A DNA stretch of 64,000 bases, taken from Mucidula mucida. Taxonomy: Eukaryota; Basidiomycota; Agaricomycetes; Agaricales; Physalacriaceae. How positions within the stretch are numbered: position 1 is the stretch's first letter; every line of letters begins with the position of its first letter. The notes beneath the pieces were generated by a model that was not told the origin of the DNA, did no database searches, and was given only the letters and a program-made list of their open reading frames with translations. Made by a program: the position numbers and the translations under genes. Below, piece after piece: positions 46,785 to 58,335 of this stretch. Location: assembly GCA_015501055.1 (NCBI GenBank), contig JADNYV010000037.1:213783-277782 (forward strand), in the 5' to 3' direction.

Positions 46785-48692
46785 AGGACGTCGAACTCGC
46801 GGAAGATGCTCGACGTGAAACAGTGTGCAAGGTTCACTTGGTACTGGGGGGGACCGCTTTGAATGCTGTAGGCACTGGCGAGAAGCGAAAGAAGTGTTCA
46901 TGCTTACTCCGTTGGTGTACCCCACAGGTAGTCCGATGCCAATCTCCATAGATGTACTCTCTTGCAGCGAATATTACGAGTTGGAACGAGTGGAAGGTAG
47001 AAAAAGCCAACAATGGTCGACCATCTAAACAGACAAAGGCAAGCCTCGTGACTTTCTGTGCACGAGGTTCTACATCGGAGTATCGTGTCCCTTCAGAGGG
47101 TCTGGTCGACTCGTCCTAAGAGGTTTCTTTGAAAGATTCAATTGAGTCACATACTTAGATACAATCTGATCAAAGTGGCCTAAACTTTGACAGAAAGTGC
47201 AGTAGACGAAATTTTGTACTCAAAGGCGAGTTATCTACGTAGCATACACAAATGGCGGTCCGAACTTCGCCAAGTGATTATAGCCACTGAGCAGCCTCGA
47301 GAAATTGAGCGCAGTGTCTGTTGTCCGGCAAGGCGTCTCTCAGAGTAAGATAGAGAATATGCGGGAGGCTTGTCGCGCTGCAGTGATGGCACGATGCCCC
47401 GCGGTTCAGCGAAGTGAAAGTATGAAAGAAACTGATTGTCCTCGTTTGGCATCGCCTTGGCCGACAATGCCGACCCGCGTTTTTCCTTCTTCCTTCGTTT
47501 CCTCCCGCCCGTTAAGCCGGCATCTTGAGCGCGTCGATGCCACTTCAACGCGAATTTCTATGAGCTCGTTGATCACATCGATCGTGGCGCGCTGGGAGTA
47601 AAACGCTCAAGTCAACAGTTTCCTCCATGACCAGACCTTGCATGGTATATGAAACTGGGACGTTCCGGTTACATGTCGTCTTCTCAAGGCTAACTCCCGC
47701 TACGCGCTACGCCATCCTTCGTGCGAGTATGCCATTGATGTATCAGCGCTCAACGGTTTCCTCCAGCCGCGCCGAGTCGGGTTCTTGCATTAGGAAAAAC
47801 GCGGTAAGTACTTCTAAAGCTTGTACGGTCCGCTTGTTACATGTTGTAACTGACACGACTAATTCGGAAAGCCAGGGGCCTAGCCACTTGTATAATCCTT
47901 CGCCAGTGGCCCAGTAATCAGATGCGAACACCAAAGTTATCTCGATGCGGTATGTATGTGTGGCTTAATCGCTGGTGATTGTCTCGCCTACGTATACTGC
48001 CCGGTACGTGTTTTCTCGGAAGACCACAATGGCGAATATAACGGCTTCATGTCTGGCCAGATTTCACCAGAACTCTTAAGTATACGTTTTCCGGACAGGC
48101 GTGCTTTTGCTCTCTATGCGCACTCATAGGTCACGGTGAATTGCAGAGCAGATTGTTCAGGGCTCTCGAGTTCCTGCCTGGGCCAGCACGGTATGAAAAG
48201 GTTTCATGTACCGAATCGAAAATGACTGATCAAGTTCCAGCAGTGATTTGCTTAACTCCAACAGTCCCGATTGCGGGCTACTGATACATGCCCGCAAAGC
48301 GTTTATAAGCTGAATCTCTGAGGATATAGACTGTCGACCTTGAGAACTGGTACGTGTCTTCTCAAGAAACACCAACAATACTCTTTATGCTCTCACCGGG
48401 GCATCGATTTATTTTCGAACTGGCGTTTTCCTACAGTTGCGCCACGCTTACTGCATTGCCTTTCTTGGTGAACAGGAAATGGGGATCATTTGTCAACGAC
48501 CATCGGCATCATAAAACGGCTCGGACTCCTTGTACGGTAGCCAGTTCAAAGCAGACGCTCATTGTACGTTTGTCTTGCACGTGACCAAAACATTTCGGGA
48601 GCTTTGGCGATGGTCCATGTATGATTTGTACCTCCACCACCCCTCCCACTCCCACTCTTCAATACCTTGCTCTCTAGCTTCGTCACGCGCCA
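46785..48692. other. Noncoding inner part of the right arm
   Basis: This is the counterpart of 28812-30727, near-identical to it. Short ORFs such as 47743-47934 (minus) match those of the left arm. No known gene is seen. Confidence 0.5.
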
Positions 48693-50862
48693 AAAGCCTC
48701 CGCCGACTCAATCCTTTCACAGTAGTTCGCTTGCAAACGCAGCCAGTAAGCGCGTCTCTTTGTTCGATTTTTGCAATATTGTGCTCACTGAATCTTCAGA
48801 CTTCGTCCGCGCTTCCACCGACTAATCCCCACGCGAACTCCATCCATTACCCCCGTGCTGAACACTATCCTATGGAGCGCGCATACTCAATGCCGCAGGT
48901 CGGAGGCGGCGGACCACCTACACCTGCTCCTCTACAGCAACATTACTACACACCACAGATGCCTCCTGCTCCACAAAATCATTCTTTTACCTTTACCCAA
49001 TCTACCCTTCAAAAAAGCCAAAGGCGCGATGACCAACAATCACTACCACGACCTGGAAACGACCAGCGCCCGCCCCGCGCACAATACCAACTTACCTTCC
49101 CCATCAATGGTAATTCCTCGCACCGTAGGTCGCAGATGCCACCTCCCCTCACAATATCGATACCCAATTCAACCACCATATTCAACAATCTCTGCCACAA
49201 CCTGGAAACGACCAGCGGGCGCCCGACGCACAATACCAACCTCAGATCCCCGCCACTACTCATCCCTCGCAGCATAACGCGTGGCACCCTCAAGTACAAA
49301 GGGACAATGGTCAATCATTCGCTCATTTTCAATCGGCGCAAGCGCAGCTTCCAAGGACACAAAGTCTGCCAGCGCAGTGCACGAGTCTAAATTCAACGCG
49401 TCAGACGCGTGCGCCGACTGCAGTTCACCCCCAGCCTCAAAACACGTCGAGCACAACGTATCGTTTGGATGAAAGGTCCATGAGCGTTTCTGCGCCCAGC
49501 CGTTTTGCGACTAGCATTCCCTCACTCTCTCCCTCTTCGACATCCAATTATGCTGTTCATCAGTCTGTAGCTACCAGCCCCGCCGCTGGTAATTCGTCTC
49601 AGTCGACAGGCCCTGCAAGCCTCCAAGGATACCCAATTCACGCTTCCAGCACCACCTACACGCCCTCCCACATCAAACGCTCTCGCTCATCCGCCTCGTC
49701 AATTTGCAGCAGTCAGCGCTCCAGCTCCAGCTCAACGAGCGCATAGCTTGCCCCGACAACGCGCCGTCGCTCCGGTGGGACCGTCTCCGCTTCAGAGATC
49801 GATGACGACCCCGGGCCCTTTGAGCGCTAATCCGTACTTGCACCTGCTATCGATCGGGAGAAAGCAGACCCAAACCGTTCAACAGGTGAACGTACCACGT
49901 CCGACTCCCCAATCGCGTAGGAGCGCGACGGCGCCTACTGTGGGTAAGAGGCGATATGATGCAGAGGAGGAGGAAAGGCAGGCGAAGAGGGCCAGGATCT
50001 ATGAATTTGATAGCGCTCCACAAGCTGTTCAGACTGTGAGTAATTTCCAAGTCTTCAGTAGCACCGGATCTCAATGCTTACGCCGTCTTCAGCACCCTCT
50101 GCACACTATCGAAGAAGTTGAAGAGCCCCAGGAGAAAAGCGTCGTAAGTTCATCTTTACACACTTCGAAGCTGTTGTTAACTATCTACTTTCTTAGCTCC
50201 ATGAAAACAAAATCAATCTGGCACCGCCATCACAGAGTGTATCTCAGAAAACCTACGTGCAAGCCTCCAAACCGCCCCGCTGCATCAAGGACTACGTCGT
50301 TTTGCGCCACGACAATCTTCTTACCTCAGCGGCTGCCCTCTCCGAGTCCAAGCTCCTCCATGGCGACGTCCTTTTCGGCTTGCCTAGCTCTCTCCAATCA
50401 CAAAATCCAATTCACTCTATCAAGAGTGCTGCGATTGTCCATGCACTTGGAAATCGGATTCTGGAGTTGAGAGCCAGCTGACCATGACGGCGCTGAGCGC
50501 GGACTAATTGAAGACAATGTCAGAAGGATGGTGGGGCCTGGTGGAAGTCATGAAGAAGAACGGGTTCTGGCCGCGCGAATGTCCGACTTTATATCCTGTG
50601 CCGGCGCAGGTCATGAAGGTCGTCGCTGGATATGACAAGGTGCGTTCGGTGGATGACGACGTTTCTTCCACGTCGTCGACACGCACTGTGCGTGGTGAGA
50701 GCGATGAGGTGATGGACTACTCCGAGGATGACGAAGACCAGGGTAATAAAGCACAAGGAGGAGGAGGAGGCCAAAGAGGTGGAAGTGGAGGGTGAGCCGG
50801 GCTTTGACCCACTCTTTGACGATCTCGATCCAACTGTTCGCGATCAAAGGAGATACTCATAA
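48693..50862 (+). pseudogene. Gene B' (right-arm copy of B), damaged
   Basis: This copy is nearly identical to 26621-28811, but the start codon context CCAAAATGCC reads CCAAAAGCC (T lost), 5 nt are missing in the first exon near 48740, one A is missing near 50450, and 11 nt are missing near 50735. The last change replaces the acidic tail by a Gly-rich frame ending at 50795. Together these make a functional B-type product unlikely, unless a downstream ATG (for example MERAYSMPQ) is used. The frame change near 49150 is shared with the left copy. Confidence 0.75.
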
Positions 50863-51308
50863 TACCTTTGACATTCTGTTGATGTTCGTTACTACTTACT
50901 GATTGGTGTATTTTAATGAACTGTTGTTGGTATAAATGGATCTCTCCACTTGTCCGGATAGGCTTTACGTGATACTAAGTACATGAATTCCATCAGCTCT
51001 ATAGTGCGGATGGAACAATGGATGTCGTTCATTTCACTGAAAAGCTCAGCGATGAAGCGACATATATCTTCCATACGACGTGGATATTGTATTTTTTTGA
51101 AGCATCGCACGAGAAACAATCAAGCACTTCGAATTGTAAGGAGGTAGTCTAGAGTAACAGCACAATAGGATAGCAAGTACAAACGACAGATTGAGATAAC
51201 AACTAACTTGAAACGTAAATGATGTGATATATGTACTGATGGTCATGCGATATATGATACAATACAGGATGAATGAACGAGAGAAGCTATGGTTCCAAGC
51301 TCTCTAAC

Positions 51309-52567
51309 CTACGAAGGCACTTGGTCCTTGACCACTTCGTCCACATTCTCTCAAGTCCCACTCGCGAAGCCCTCTACGAATGCAACCCACGACAGCTCAT
51401 CAAAGATGGAACCAGAAGTGTAGTCCTGGGGGTCGCACCAGTTCGCCTCGTCAACTTCAGCGGCGGCAGCGGAACCAAGACTGCTATGCGCAATAAACTA
51501 GAAAAATAGCGAGTTAGGATATTATCCGCCAGCGAGCAAGAAGAAAACCTTACAAAGTCTAAGTTCGCCTGCGTCTCTGCATCAAGCGGAGCATCGGAGT
51601 ACTGGAAGTCGGGGGAAGGCAGATAGAGCTAGAGCGAAGTCAGTGATGAACAGCTTATAGTCAATGTGATGCGACATACCTCGTCAGTAGCGGCGACCTC
51701 CCGCTCCTTTCCTTTACCTGCTTCAATTTCACGGCGCGCCTTCTTCACGTCCTCGAACCCGTTCGAGTCTGAGAGCGTCCTCTGTCTTTTCTCTTTGGCC
51801 CCCGTTCTTGGAATGGCACCGGCGACGCCATTCGGATGCGCGCTGGATGCACCTTCCATTGTTAGCGCCGGAGCAGGCAAACTTGAGGCCGCGTCGGGGT
51901 CGGGAGAGTCAATGTTGAACCCCCGCTGAACAATGACGGGGTATTCGTTTCCCACGTCCTCGACCCCGTTCGAGTCTGAGAGCGTCCTCTGTCTTTTCTC
52001 TTTGGCCCCTGCTCTTGGAATGGGACCGGCGACGCCATTCGGATGCGCGCTGGATACACCTTCAGGCCGCGCCATTGTTAGCGCTGGAGCAAGCAAACTT
52101 GAGGCCGCGTCGGGGTCGGGAGAGTCAATGTTGAACCCCCGCTGAACAATGACGGGGTATTCGTTTCCAACGTCCTCGAACCCGTTTGAATGTGAGAGCG
52201 TCCTCTGTCTTTTCTCTTTGGCCTCCGCTCTTGGAATGGGACCGGCGACGCCATTCGAATGTGCGCTGGATGCACCTGCAGGCCGCGCCATTGTTAGCGC
52301 CGGAGCAGGCAAACTTGAGGCCGCGTCGGGGTCGGGAGAGTCATTGGACGCCCGCTGAACAATGACGGGGTATTCGTTTTCTGCAACTGAAGTGGTGTGC
52401 GCAGCGCGGGCCTTCGCGACGCGTGGTTTGCGAGCCTGGATTTTCTTCGGCGCTGTATTGTTCGGTCTTCGATGTCTCTTGGACGGTATCGTTGTTGCGA
52501 CGGCGTGCTCGTGGGTATAGCCCTCGATGGTGAACTCGTTGTTCCAGTGTATTTCACGAGGAGCCAT
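51309..52567 (-). CDS. Gene A' (right-arm copy of A, three repeat units)
   Basis: Exons 51680-52567, about 51554-51628 and 51309-51497 (minus) give 383 residues. All splice sites and the reading frame match gene A. It has three tandem units (52169-52381, 51953-52168, 51746-51952), the last lacking three codons. The acidic C-terminus is conserved, with the final Phe changed to Ser just before the stop. A TAG lies immediately before the ATG at 52567, which supports that ATG as the true start in both arms. The family is unrecognised. Confidence 0.78.
51746..52381 (-). repeat. Three tandem coding repeats in gene A'
   Basis: The units are 213, 216 and 207 bp and stay in frame. They encode the same NEYPVIVQR...FEDV repeat as gene A, which has two units. 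Confidence 0.93.
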
Positions 52568-52994
52568 CTAATTAGTCTCAGTGTATATTTGGTCGACGGT
52601 GTTGGGAGGTAGAGCAAGCCAGTGGATGTGGGGGATGTGGTCGAAAGCAAGAGGAACAACAAAGACAATGAAGACTTGCGGTGCGTGACCGTGAGTGCAT
52701 ACCGTGGGATAATTACCACTTTGGGATGCTCGACCCTTGTGGACAATGGCTCCGGGAAAGAGCTTGCCCGGAGAGACATTGTTAAAGCGGAACAATATCA
52801 GGAAGCACTGTGTAGTAGTTCTGTCAGTAATCCAAGACAATCACGAAGGGGCGGTCATGGAACGTACCCCATGGTCAATGGATTTTCTACGCTACAGTTC
52901 CTAAAAGCTTCGTTATTCAAAGCGGGCGTGCGGAACTCTGCTTTCAACCTCACTGTAGGTAAATAGTCGACATCTTTCACCGGAACCCGATATT

Positions 52995-53625
52995 TTCGCC
53001 TTGAAGAGCGGGGGTCAGCACCATGTTTCGAAGAGACGGCATTTTGGACACATACTGTCATTGAATGCAGAGATCTAAGTAAGAGTCCGTTACAGACTAC
53101 GCGCGTCGTCCTGGACTGCAGGCTTTGAATACCACTCTGAGATATTCGAAATCTGCGCGCAGTACTACTGCTGGCGCATGCGTAATCGCTTCCCGCAGCG
53201 AAGCGTGGCGGCATTCTTAGTAAATATCCACAGGCGCGACAATTCCCTACCAGTTCTGGGCGAATTTTAGGCGAAGCAATAGAGATGGTGTCAGGCTCAT
53301 ATAGCGTCCATACCACCAACACAGCTGTTTCAAGAGGCCATGTGCAACGCTGCTTCAGTCTCGCCATAGGTAAGCCGTCGAAGGTCTTGACTGGAACACT
53401 CACGATATTTCTTGTTCTGGAGAGCGGGGGAGCGCATGTTTCGAAGAGACGACATTGTGGACACATACAGTCAGCGAACACAGAGATATAGGTGACGACA
53501 CAAGATGAAGCATTCGCTACAGACTGTGCGCGTCGTCCTGGGAGGTAGGCTTGTCATACGACTATGAGGTATCCGAATTTGCGTGCATTATCTACGAGAA
53601 AGTAGACGCTCACATTGTGCCAGAC
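52995..53625 (-). repeat. Tandem promoter-side module, two copies, right arm
   Basis: Read on the minus strand, two degenerate copies about 420 bp apart carry the TATGTGTCCAAAATG and CCCCCGCTCTTCA motifs seen in 24170-24725. They are more diverged from the left copies than the gene-bearing core of the arms. Confidence 0.65.
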
Positions 53626-54080
53626 CCTAGTTAATAACGCACTGATGTATTATATGTCAAGAGAAGCTGGTCTGTAGGCACGCAGACGGTCAACGGAACT
53701 GTGGCGGCGTCGATGGCCCGTAGATGCGATGACTCCTATTTCTGAGCCGAGACTACGTGAAGAACTAGATACAGTGTCATGGAGCGTCGATGTCGGGGCG
53801 GCTGTTGCGTTGTGAGCCTGTGCTGGTGGAGGAAGGAAAACGAGGGAAAAATCGGCCGCCGGCAAACGGCGCTCATGCTGACTCATCAATGTGCTCTTCG
53901 AATTCTGTGGCTAGGATGCGCTCGCATGAGGAAAACGAAGCTGCACAGAAAATTTGCTATCGAGTTGCTATGAGTAAGAAATCTACACTGACGAAGGATG
54001 TTGCTGCGATTTGGATTCATAGTACTTAGTAGGACGTGCGTTGTATACTATTGTGGGAAGTACATAAATACTTAAACGTA
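53626..54080. other. Intergenic region next to LINE insertion
   Basis: No supported gene. A minus frame at 53650-53889 has no known domain. Confidence 0.45.
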
Positions 54081-54097
54081 ACATACGTATTACTTAC
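54081..54097 (+). repeat. Target-site duplication, 5' copy
   Basis: ACATACGTATTACTTAC is repeated at 56974-56990 with one difference (G to A at position 7), flanking the LINE. Confidence 0.88.
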
Positions 54098-56974
54098 AAC
54101 GGTGTTCCTGGCGGAATACGACGACTTTGAAAGTCTAACAAAGATACTGGACGACTGGTGCATGGCATTGGCAGGCGCGAAATTCAACATTAACAAGACT
54201 GAAATCCTACCCATTGGAGTTCCCGTGCACAGACAAGGTGTCAGAAACAACCGAACCATGAGCGGCCTTGGAAACAGCCCGGGACAGGATATACCGGAGG
54301 GTATTAAGATCACAATGGACGGAGAAGCGGTGCGCACTCTGGGAGCCTGGGTGGGAAATGGAAGCAAACAAGTTGACGTATGGACACGAACCTTGGACAA
54401 AATTGAAGAGAACCTCAACCGATGGGAGAGAGGTCACCCGACCATGGAGGGCCGCCGCCTAATCGTCCTTATGGTGGTTGGTGGAATGACACAGTACCTA
54501 ACAAAGGTCCAAGGGATGCCCAAAACAGTCGAAGATCGGCTGGAACGAAGAGTAAGGAAATTTCTGTGGGCGGACAAGAAAAAGATCAATGTCAACAAAG
54601 AAACAATATACGCGCCAATCGAAGAGGGTGGCAGGAACCTGCTGGACATCCTGGCAAGAAATGAAGCCATCACAGTTACTTGGCTAAAGTCATATCTTGA
54701 CTTTGGCCCCGACCGACCGACATGGGCATATGCCGTGGATGCGATTATCGCGCACCACACACCGGCATCGGAGGAAAACGTCAACCTGGCTCAGCGAATG
54801 AATGTCTTCCTACAGTCGTGGAAGACAAGTACAACGAAGCTACCTGAGGATGTTAAAAGAATGTTCCAGGTCGCGAAGAAGTACAATGTTACCCTCGATG
54901 GCCTCGCCCTCTCACGAGACATACTGCCTGAAATGCCGATCTGGTACCACATTAAGTCGGAGGGGACGAGAGGTCTGTTCAACAGAGGCGCCCAAATCAA
55001 GTGCCTGAAACTAAAACATAAAGTGAGAACAGTAGGAGATGCCGAGCAGCTCGCACTCCAAACCGGAGGCAATAGGCATACACACAGACGAAAATGTGCA
55101 TGCGCCGCATGCAAAGAAGCTAGAGACTTAGGGTGTGAACACCCACACAAATGCTTCGACAAGGCAAAGGGCTTGCTGAAATCCCTCCCGGAGAAATGGA
55201 ACCCGCTCCTGAACAAGCCGGAGGATGAGCCGGAAAGGCTATACGAAGAAGATGAAGAAAGAACTCTGTTTAAATCATGCCTTACGACAACGGGCAGCTT
55301 GGGAGATGCCTTTCGTATATTTGCGGATGGCGACGAATGCCCAAGAACTTTTGCGCCCGACACAACATACCCAGAAGAAGAAGAGATCATTGCCTACACA
55401 GACGGATTGGCCATAAACTGCGGTACCAAGGAAGCGGCAGCCGGCGCTGGAGTCTACTTTGAGGAAGGAGACGAGAGAAACGTAAGCCTGAGGATCCCAA
55501 ACGAAGTCGGTACCACGAACCAAGCCGCAGAGCTAATAGCAGCAAAAACGCTCGCGGAAACGGTACCACGACACAATCCCGTTCGATGTGTCAGCGACTC
55601 CCGCCATGTACTCGATGGACTACTGGGTCGGTTTACGAAATGGGAAGATGAAGGGTACTTCCTAATTAGCAACAGTTTAGTCACCCAAACGATGATAGCC
55701 CGATTCCGAGAACGTACCGCGGAAACCCACCTCGAATGGGTCAAAGGACACTCCGGAGACCATGGGAACGATGGGGCAGATAAACTTGCAGGAGAGGCTA
55801 GTCGACGACAAGAACCAGACATCGTCGATCTAACAATCCCACCCGAGCTCAAAGTAAGGGGGGCGAAATTAAAAGCGCTAACGCAGGCGACTGCATATAA
55901 GATGATACGAAAACTTAAGATGCAAAGTGATACATACCAGGAAAAGCTGGATCGTCGCGGAACTGCTAAAAATGTGACTCTTGCTCTTGAAGCAGCGGCC
56001 GGGAGGTGCGATGCTGAAGTGTCATCGGAACAACTATGGCTGTCGGTCAGGAGAAAAGACTTCAGCAGATCAGTGAAATACTTCCTATGGATGCTGATAC
56101 ACGATGGGTACAACGTCGGGAGACATTGGAAGCACATACCCGGATATGAAGCTAGGGTGCAGTGTCAGGAGTGCGGAGACATAGAGAGCATGGAACACAT
56201 ACTAACGCAATGTGATGTACCCGGGCAAAGAGAAGTATGGGACCTTGTGAGCCAGATGTGGACGCGGAAAACGGGCAGACCCCTACAAGTCAATATTGGC
56301 GATATAATATCGTGCGGCATACAACCACCGAACATGAGCAGAAAAGCGACGACGAGAGGAGAGGAGAGGATGAGACGCATTCTGATATCAGAGTCAGCCC
56401 ATCTCATCTGGAAGCTGAGAAATGAAAGAGTCATAAACGAAAAGCCGCCAAGCTCACGTCGCGAGATAGAAAACAGATTCCGGTACACGATCAACCGGCG
56501 ACTTGAGCTGGACTGTTTGCTATCGGACAAAAAGAGATTCGGCAAGAAGGCGATATCAAAATCCCTAGTCCTAAACACATGGAGAGACGTGATCCCGAAC
56601 GACGATGACAGGACAAGGGAAAGCGGGGTTTTAGTGGGTATAGATACGTGATCGATGATGGTTCCTAACGGGACCGGAGATTACAAGATCGAGTCCCACA
56701 CATGGCTGTCTAGACAGCTACAGTGCGTAAGGCATTTCCTCGCGTGGTCTGATGAAGGCGCCTTCAAAGCAAATGCTATGGAGAGTATGAACATCCTAAT
56801 ATGAACTACCTATGATATTTATTCCTTCTACGGGGTTTCAATTCCTCGACTTATACAACGGGCCTAGCACCGCGCCTTTGGCGCGCCGTGGCGCTGAGCG
56901 ACCAGGCACCTGCTAGATGCGGGAGAGTGCAAAGCCATACCAAACGTTCCACAAAAAAAAAAAAAAAAAAAAAA
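54098..56974 (+). mobile_element. 5'-truncated LINE retrotransposon with poly(A) tail
   Basis: The element starts within the RT domain, ends in a 22-nt poly(A) (56953-56974) and is flanked by a 17-bp target duplication. 5' truncation, A tail and variable duplications are hallmarks of target-primed reverse transcription. The ORF is intact to 56651, followed by about 300 bp of 3' UTR. Confidence 0.94.
54103..56651 (+). CDS. LINE ORF2 remnant: RT thumb, RNase H, CCHC
   Basis: About 850 codons are open. The N-terminal FLAEYDDFESLTKILDDWC to GAKFNINKTEILPIG corresponds to the end of the RT palm and thumb of fungal LINEs; the YADD box is missing. Then come a connection region, a Cys/His-rich patch (CACAACKEARDLGCEHPHKC) and RNase H: IAYTDGLAINCGT, NQAAELIAA, RCVSDSRHVLDG, WVKGHSGDHGNDGADKLAGE, with all four acidic positions. 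At the C-terminus CQECGDIESMEHILTQC is the LINE zinc motif. Loss of most of RT makes this copy non-autonomous, yet no stop has accumulated. There is no true start codon at the truncation. Confidence 0.92.
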
Positions 56975-56990
56975 CATACATATTACTTAC
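56974..56990 (+). repeat. Target-site duplication, 3' copy
   Basis: ACATACATATTACTTAC directly follows the poly(A) tail and matches 54081-54097 at 16 of 17 positions. Its first A is shared with the A run. Confidence 0.88.
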
Positions 56991-57045
56991 TCTAAGAGAG
57001 GCATTAAACAGTGCATACTATAAAGAAGCATTGACCAAGTCCCAA

Positions 57046-57835
57046 CTACGGGAAGATACCATCGTTAATCATGCTGTCGAATATCTTTGTCTCTTCAGAA
57101 CTTGTCATGATTTCCGCGGATGCATTGAGTTCTATCTGCTCCGCAAGACTCTCTCTCATCTCGAGTGCCTCTACGTCCGCATGGATCTCAGTGGATACGT
57201 CCGTAGCAGAGAGCGCAGTCAAGGGAGAACAGCACCCCGGAGAACTCGGTGGGGTGAGAGTCATCGGAACGGGTTCGGCTAAGGCTAGGATAGACATCCA
57301 CTCTTCGTCTGTTGGAAAGAAGGACAAGTCAATGGCAGGCTCAGGCGCTGGACTGACAGACAAGTCAACGGGCTCCGATGACGGAAAGTTGACAATGGGC
57401 TCGGGCGTCGTCGTCGGACTAAGCATCGAAGTCGCCCTCTGCACACTCTCCGTAAACGAGGAAGATGCTGCGGCATACCGAGGTGCCAGTTGTCGTTTGG
57501 CCTCGGGAGTAACTTTGCGCGGTGTTTGCGGTATGCTATACAAGAATGGCAGTCATTCAATCTACATCAGACTAGATATGCACGGATAACACGAACCGGT
57601 ATGGGTTGAATCGTCTCGAAGAGCTCCCCGAAGCCGGCGGGGAGTTCGTACGGGACGCGAGAGGACCAGGAGCAGACACGGCAGGACGCAAGTACACAAT
57701 GGTCTGACGTGCGCTAGGCATGTTGGCGACAGGCGGAGTGGAGGTGAATGTGCTGGCCACGTTGTATATCGTCGTTACAGCGAATGTACGCGGCCCATTT
57801 AGATTCTGCGAGTGATAGGGAAGAGGCGGAAGCAT
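57046..57835 (-). CDS. Hypothetical protein, Ser/Pro-rich
   Basis: Two exons (57597-57835 and 57046-57535) separated by a 61-bp GTTCGT..TATAG intron in matching phase give 242 residues. The N-terminus is MLPPLPYHSQNLNGPRTFAV; residues around the junction read RRFNPYRIPQTPRK. The C-terminal half is acidic with repeated PEP motifs (TTTPEPIVNF, PAPEPAIDLSFFPTDEEWMSIL). The latter could be a short activation or degradation motif, by inference. I do not recognise the family. The LINE lies about 55 bp beyond its stop codon, in the probable 3' UTR or terminator. Confidence 0.6.
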
Positions 57836-58330
57836 GGTGAACAAGAAAGTATAGCTGAATGAGTGAGAGCGAATCGCTGAATCGCAGAGGGAAAAAAGAC
57901 AGAGAGGCGCGAAACACTGAATCGCGGAATGACAAGGAGTATGGCGGGCAACTGTGAATCCTTTATATATAATCCCGGCGATGTGGACCATCCGTGGACT
58001 TGCAGGGTCAGTTGGTCGCCAATAAAGAAAATGACCATTCGCTGAATGGTTGATTGATCTTAATCGAGCCACCCATTGTGTCCTGACTTGGAATTACAAA
58101 TCAGCGAATGTGGACACGCTTACTCGGAATCCGCCCCTTTGTTCTTCGCAGCATCCTGAAGCAAGCATCGTGCCAGTCAGCATCACTGCCGACTTAAGAT
58201 CACATCCAGTACTCGACGGTGCGAGTTTAATCGTGCAAAACCCACCTGATTTCGTGGAGAAGTGCTGAAAACGATAGCATTGAGACTAGAAGTACAGACG
58301 TGCGACGCTGCTCCCAGCACTTACTGACTA
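57836..58330. other. Upstream region of the gene at 57835
   Basis: A CTATAATTTAT-type sequence (TATATATAAT near 57963, plus strand) lies about 130 bp upstream of the minus-strand start at 57835. No gene is seen. Confidence 0.4.
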
Positions 58331-58335
58331 CCGAT

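Larger units (their letters stand above)
46784..53625 (-). repeat. Right arm of large inverted repeat
   Basis: This is the inverted counterpart of 23950-30727, carrying A' (51309-52567) and B' (48693-50862). The inner end at 46784 abuts unrelated sequence. The outer, diverged part reaches at least 53625, because the module with GTGAGCGTCTAC and the TATCTCA sequence is found there again. Confidence 0.92.

Noticed and set aside
23950..53625. Mating-type locus (HD or pheromone/receptor) as an explanation of the inverted gene pairs
   Set aside because: No homeodomain motif, no CaaX pheromone precursor, no seven-helix receptor and no MIP-type flanking gene can be seen in the A/B arms.
56655..56710. 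GATCGAGTCCCACA after the LINE stop, resembling a tRNA T arm
   Set aside because: It lies in the LINE 3' UTR, lacks an acceptor stem and an A box, and is better explained as element sequence.
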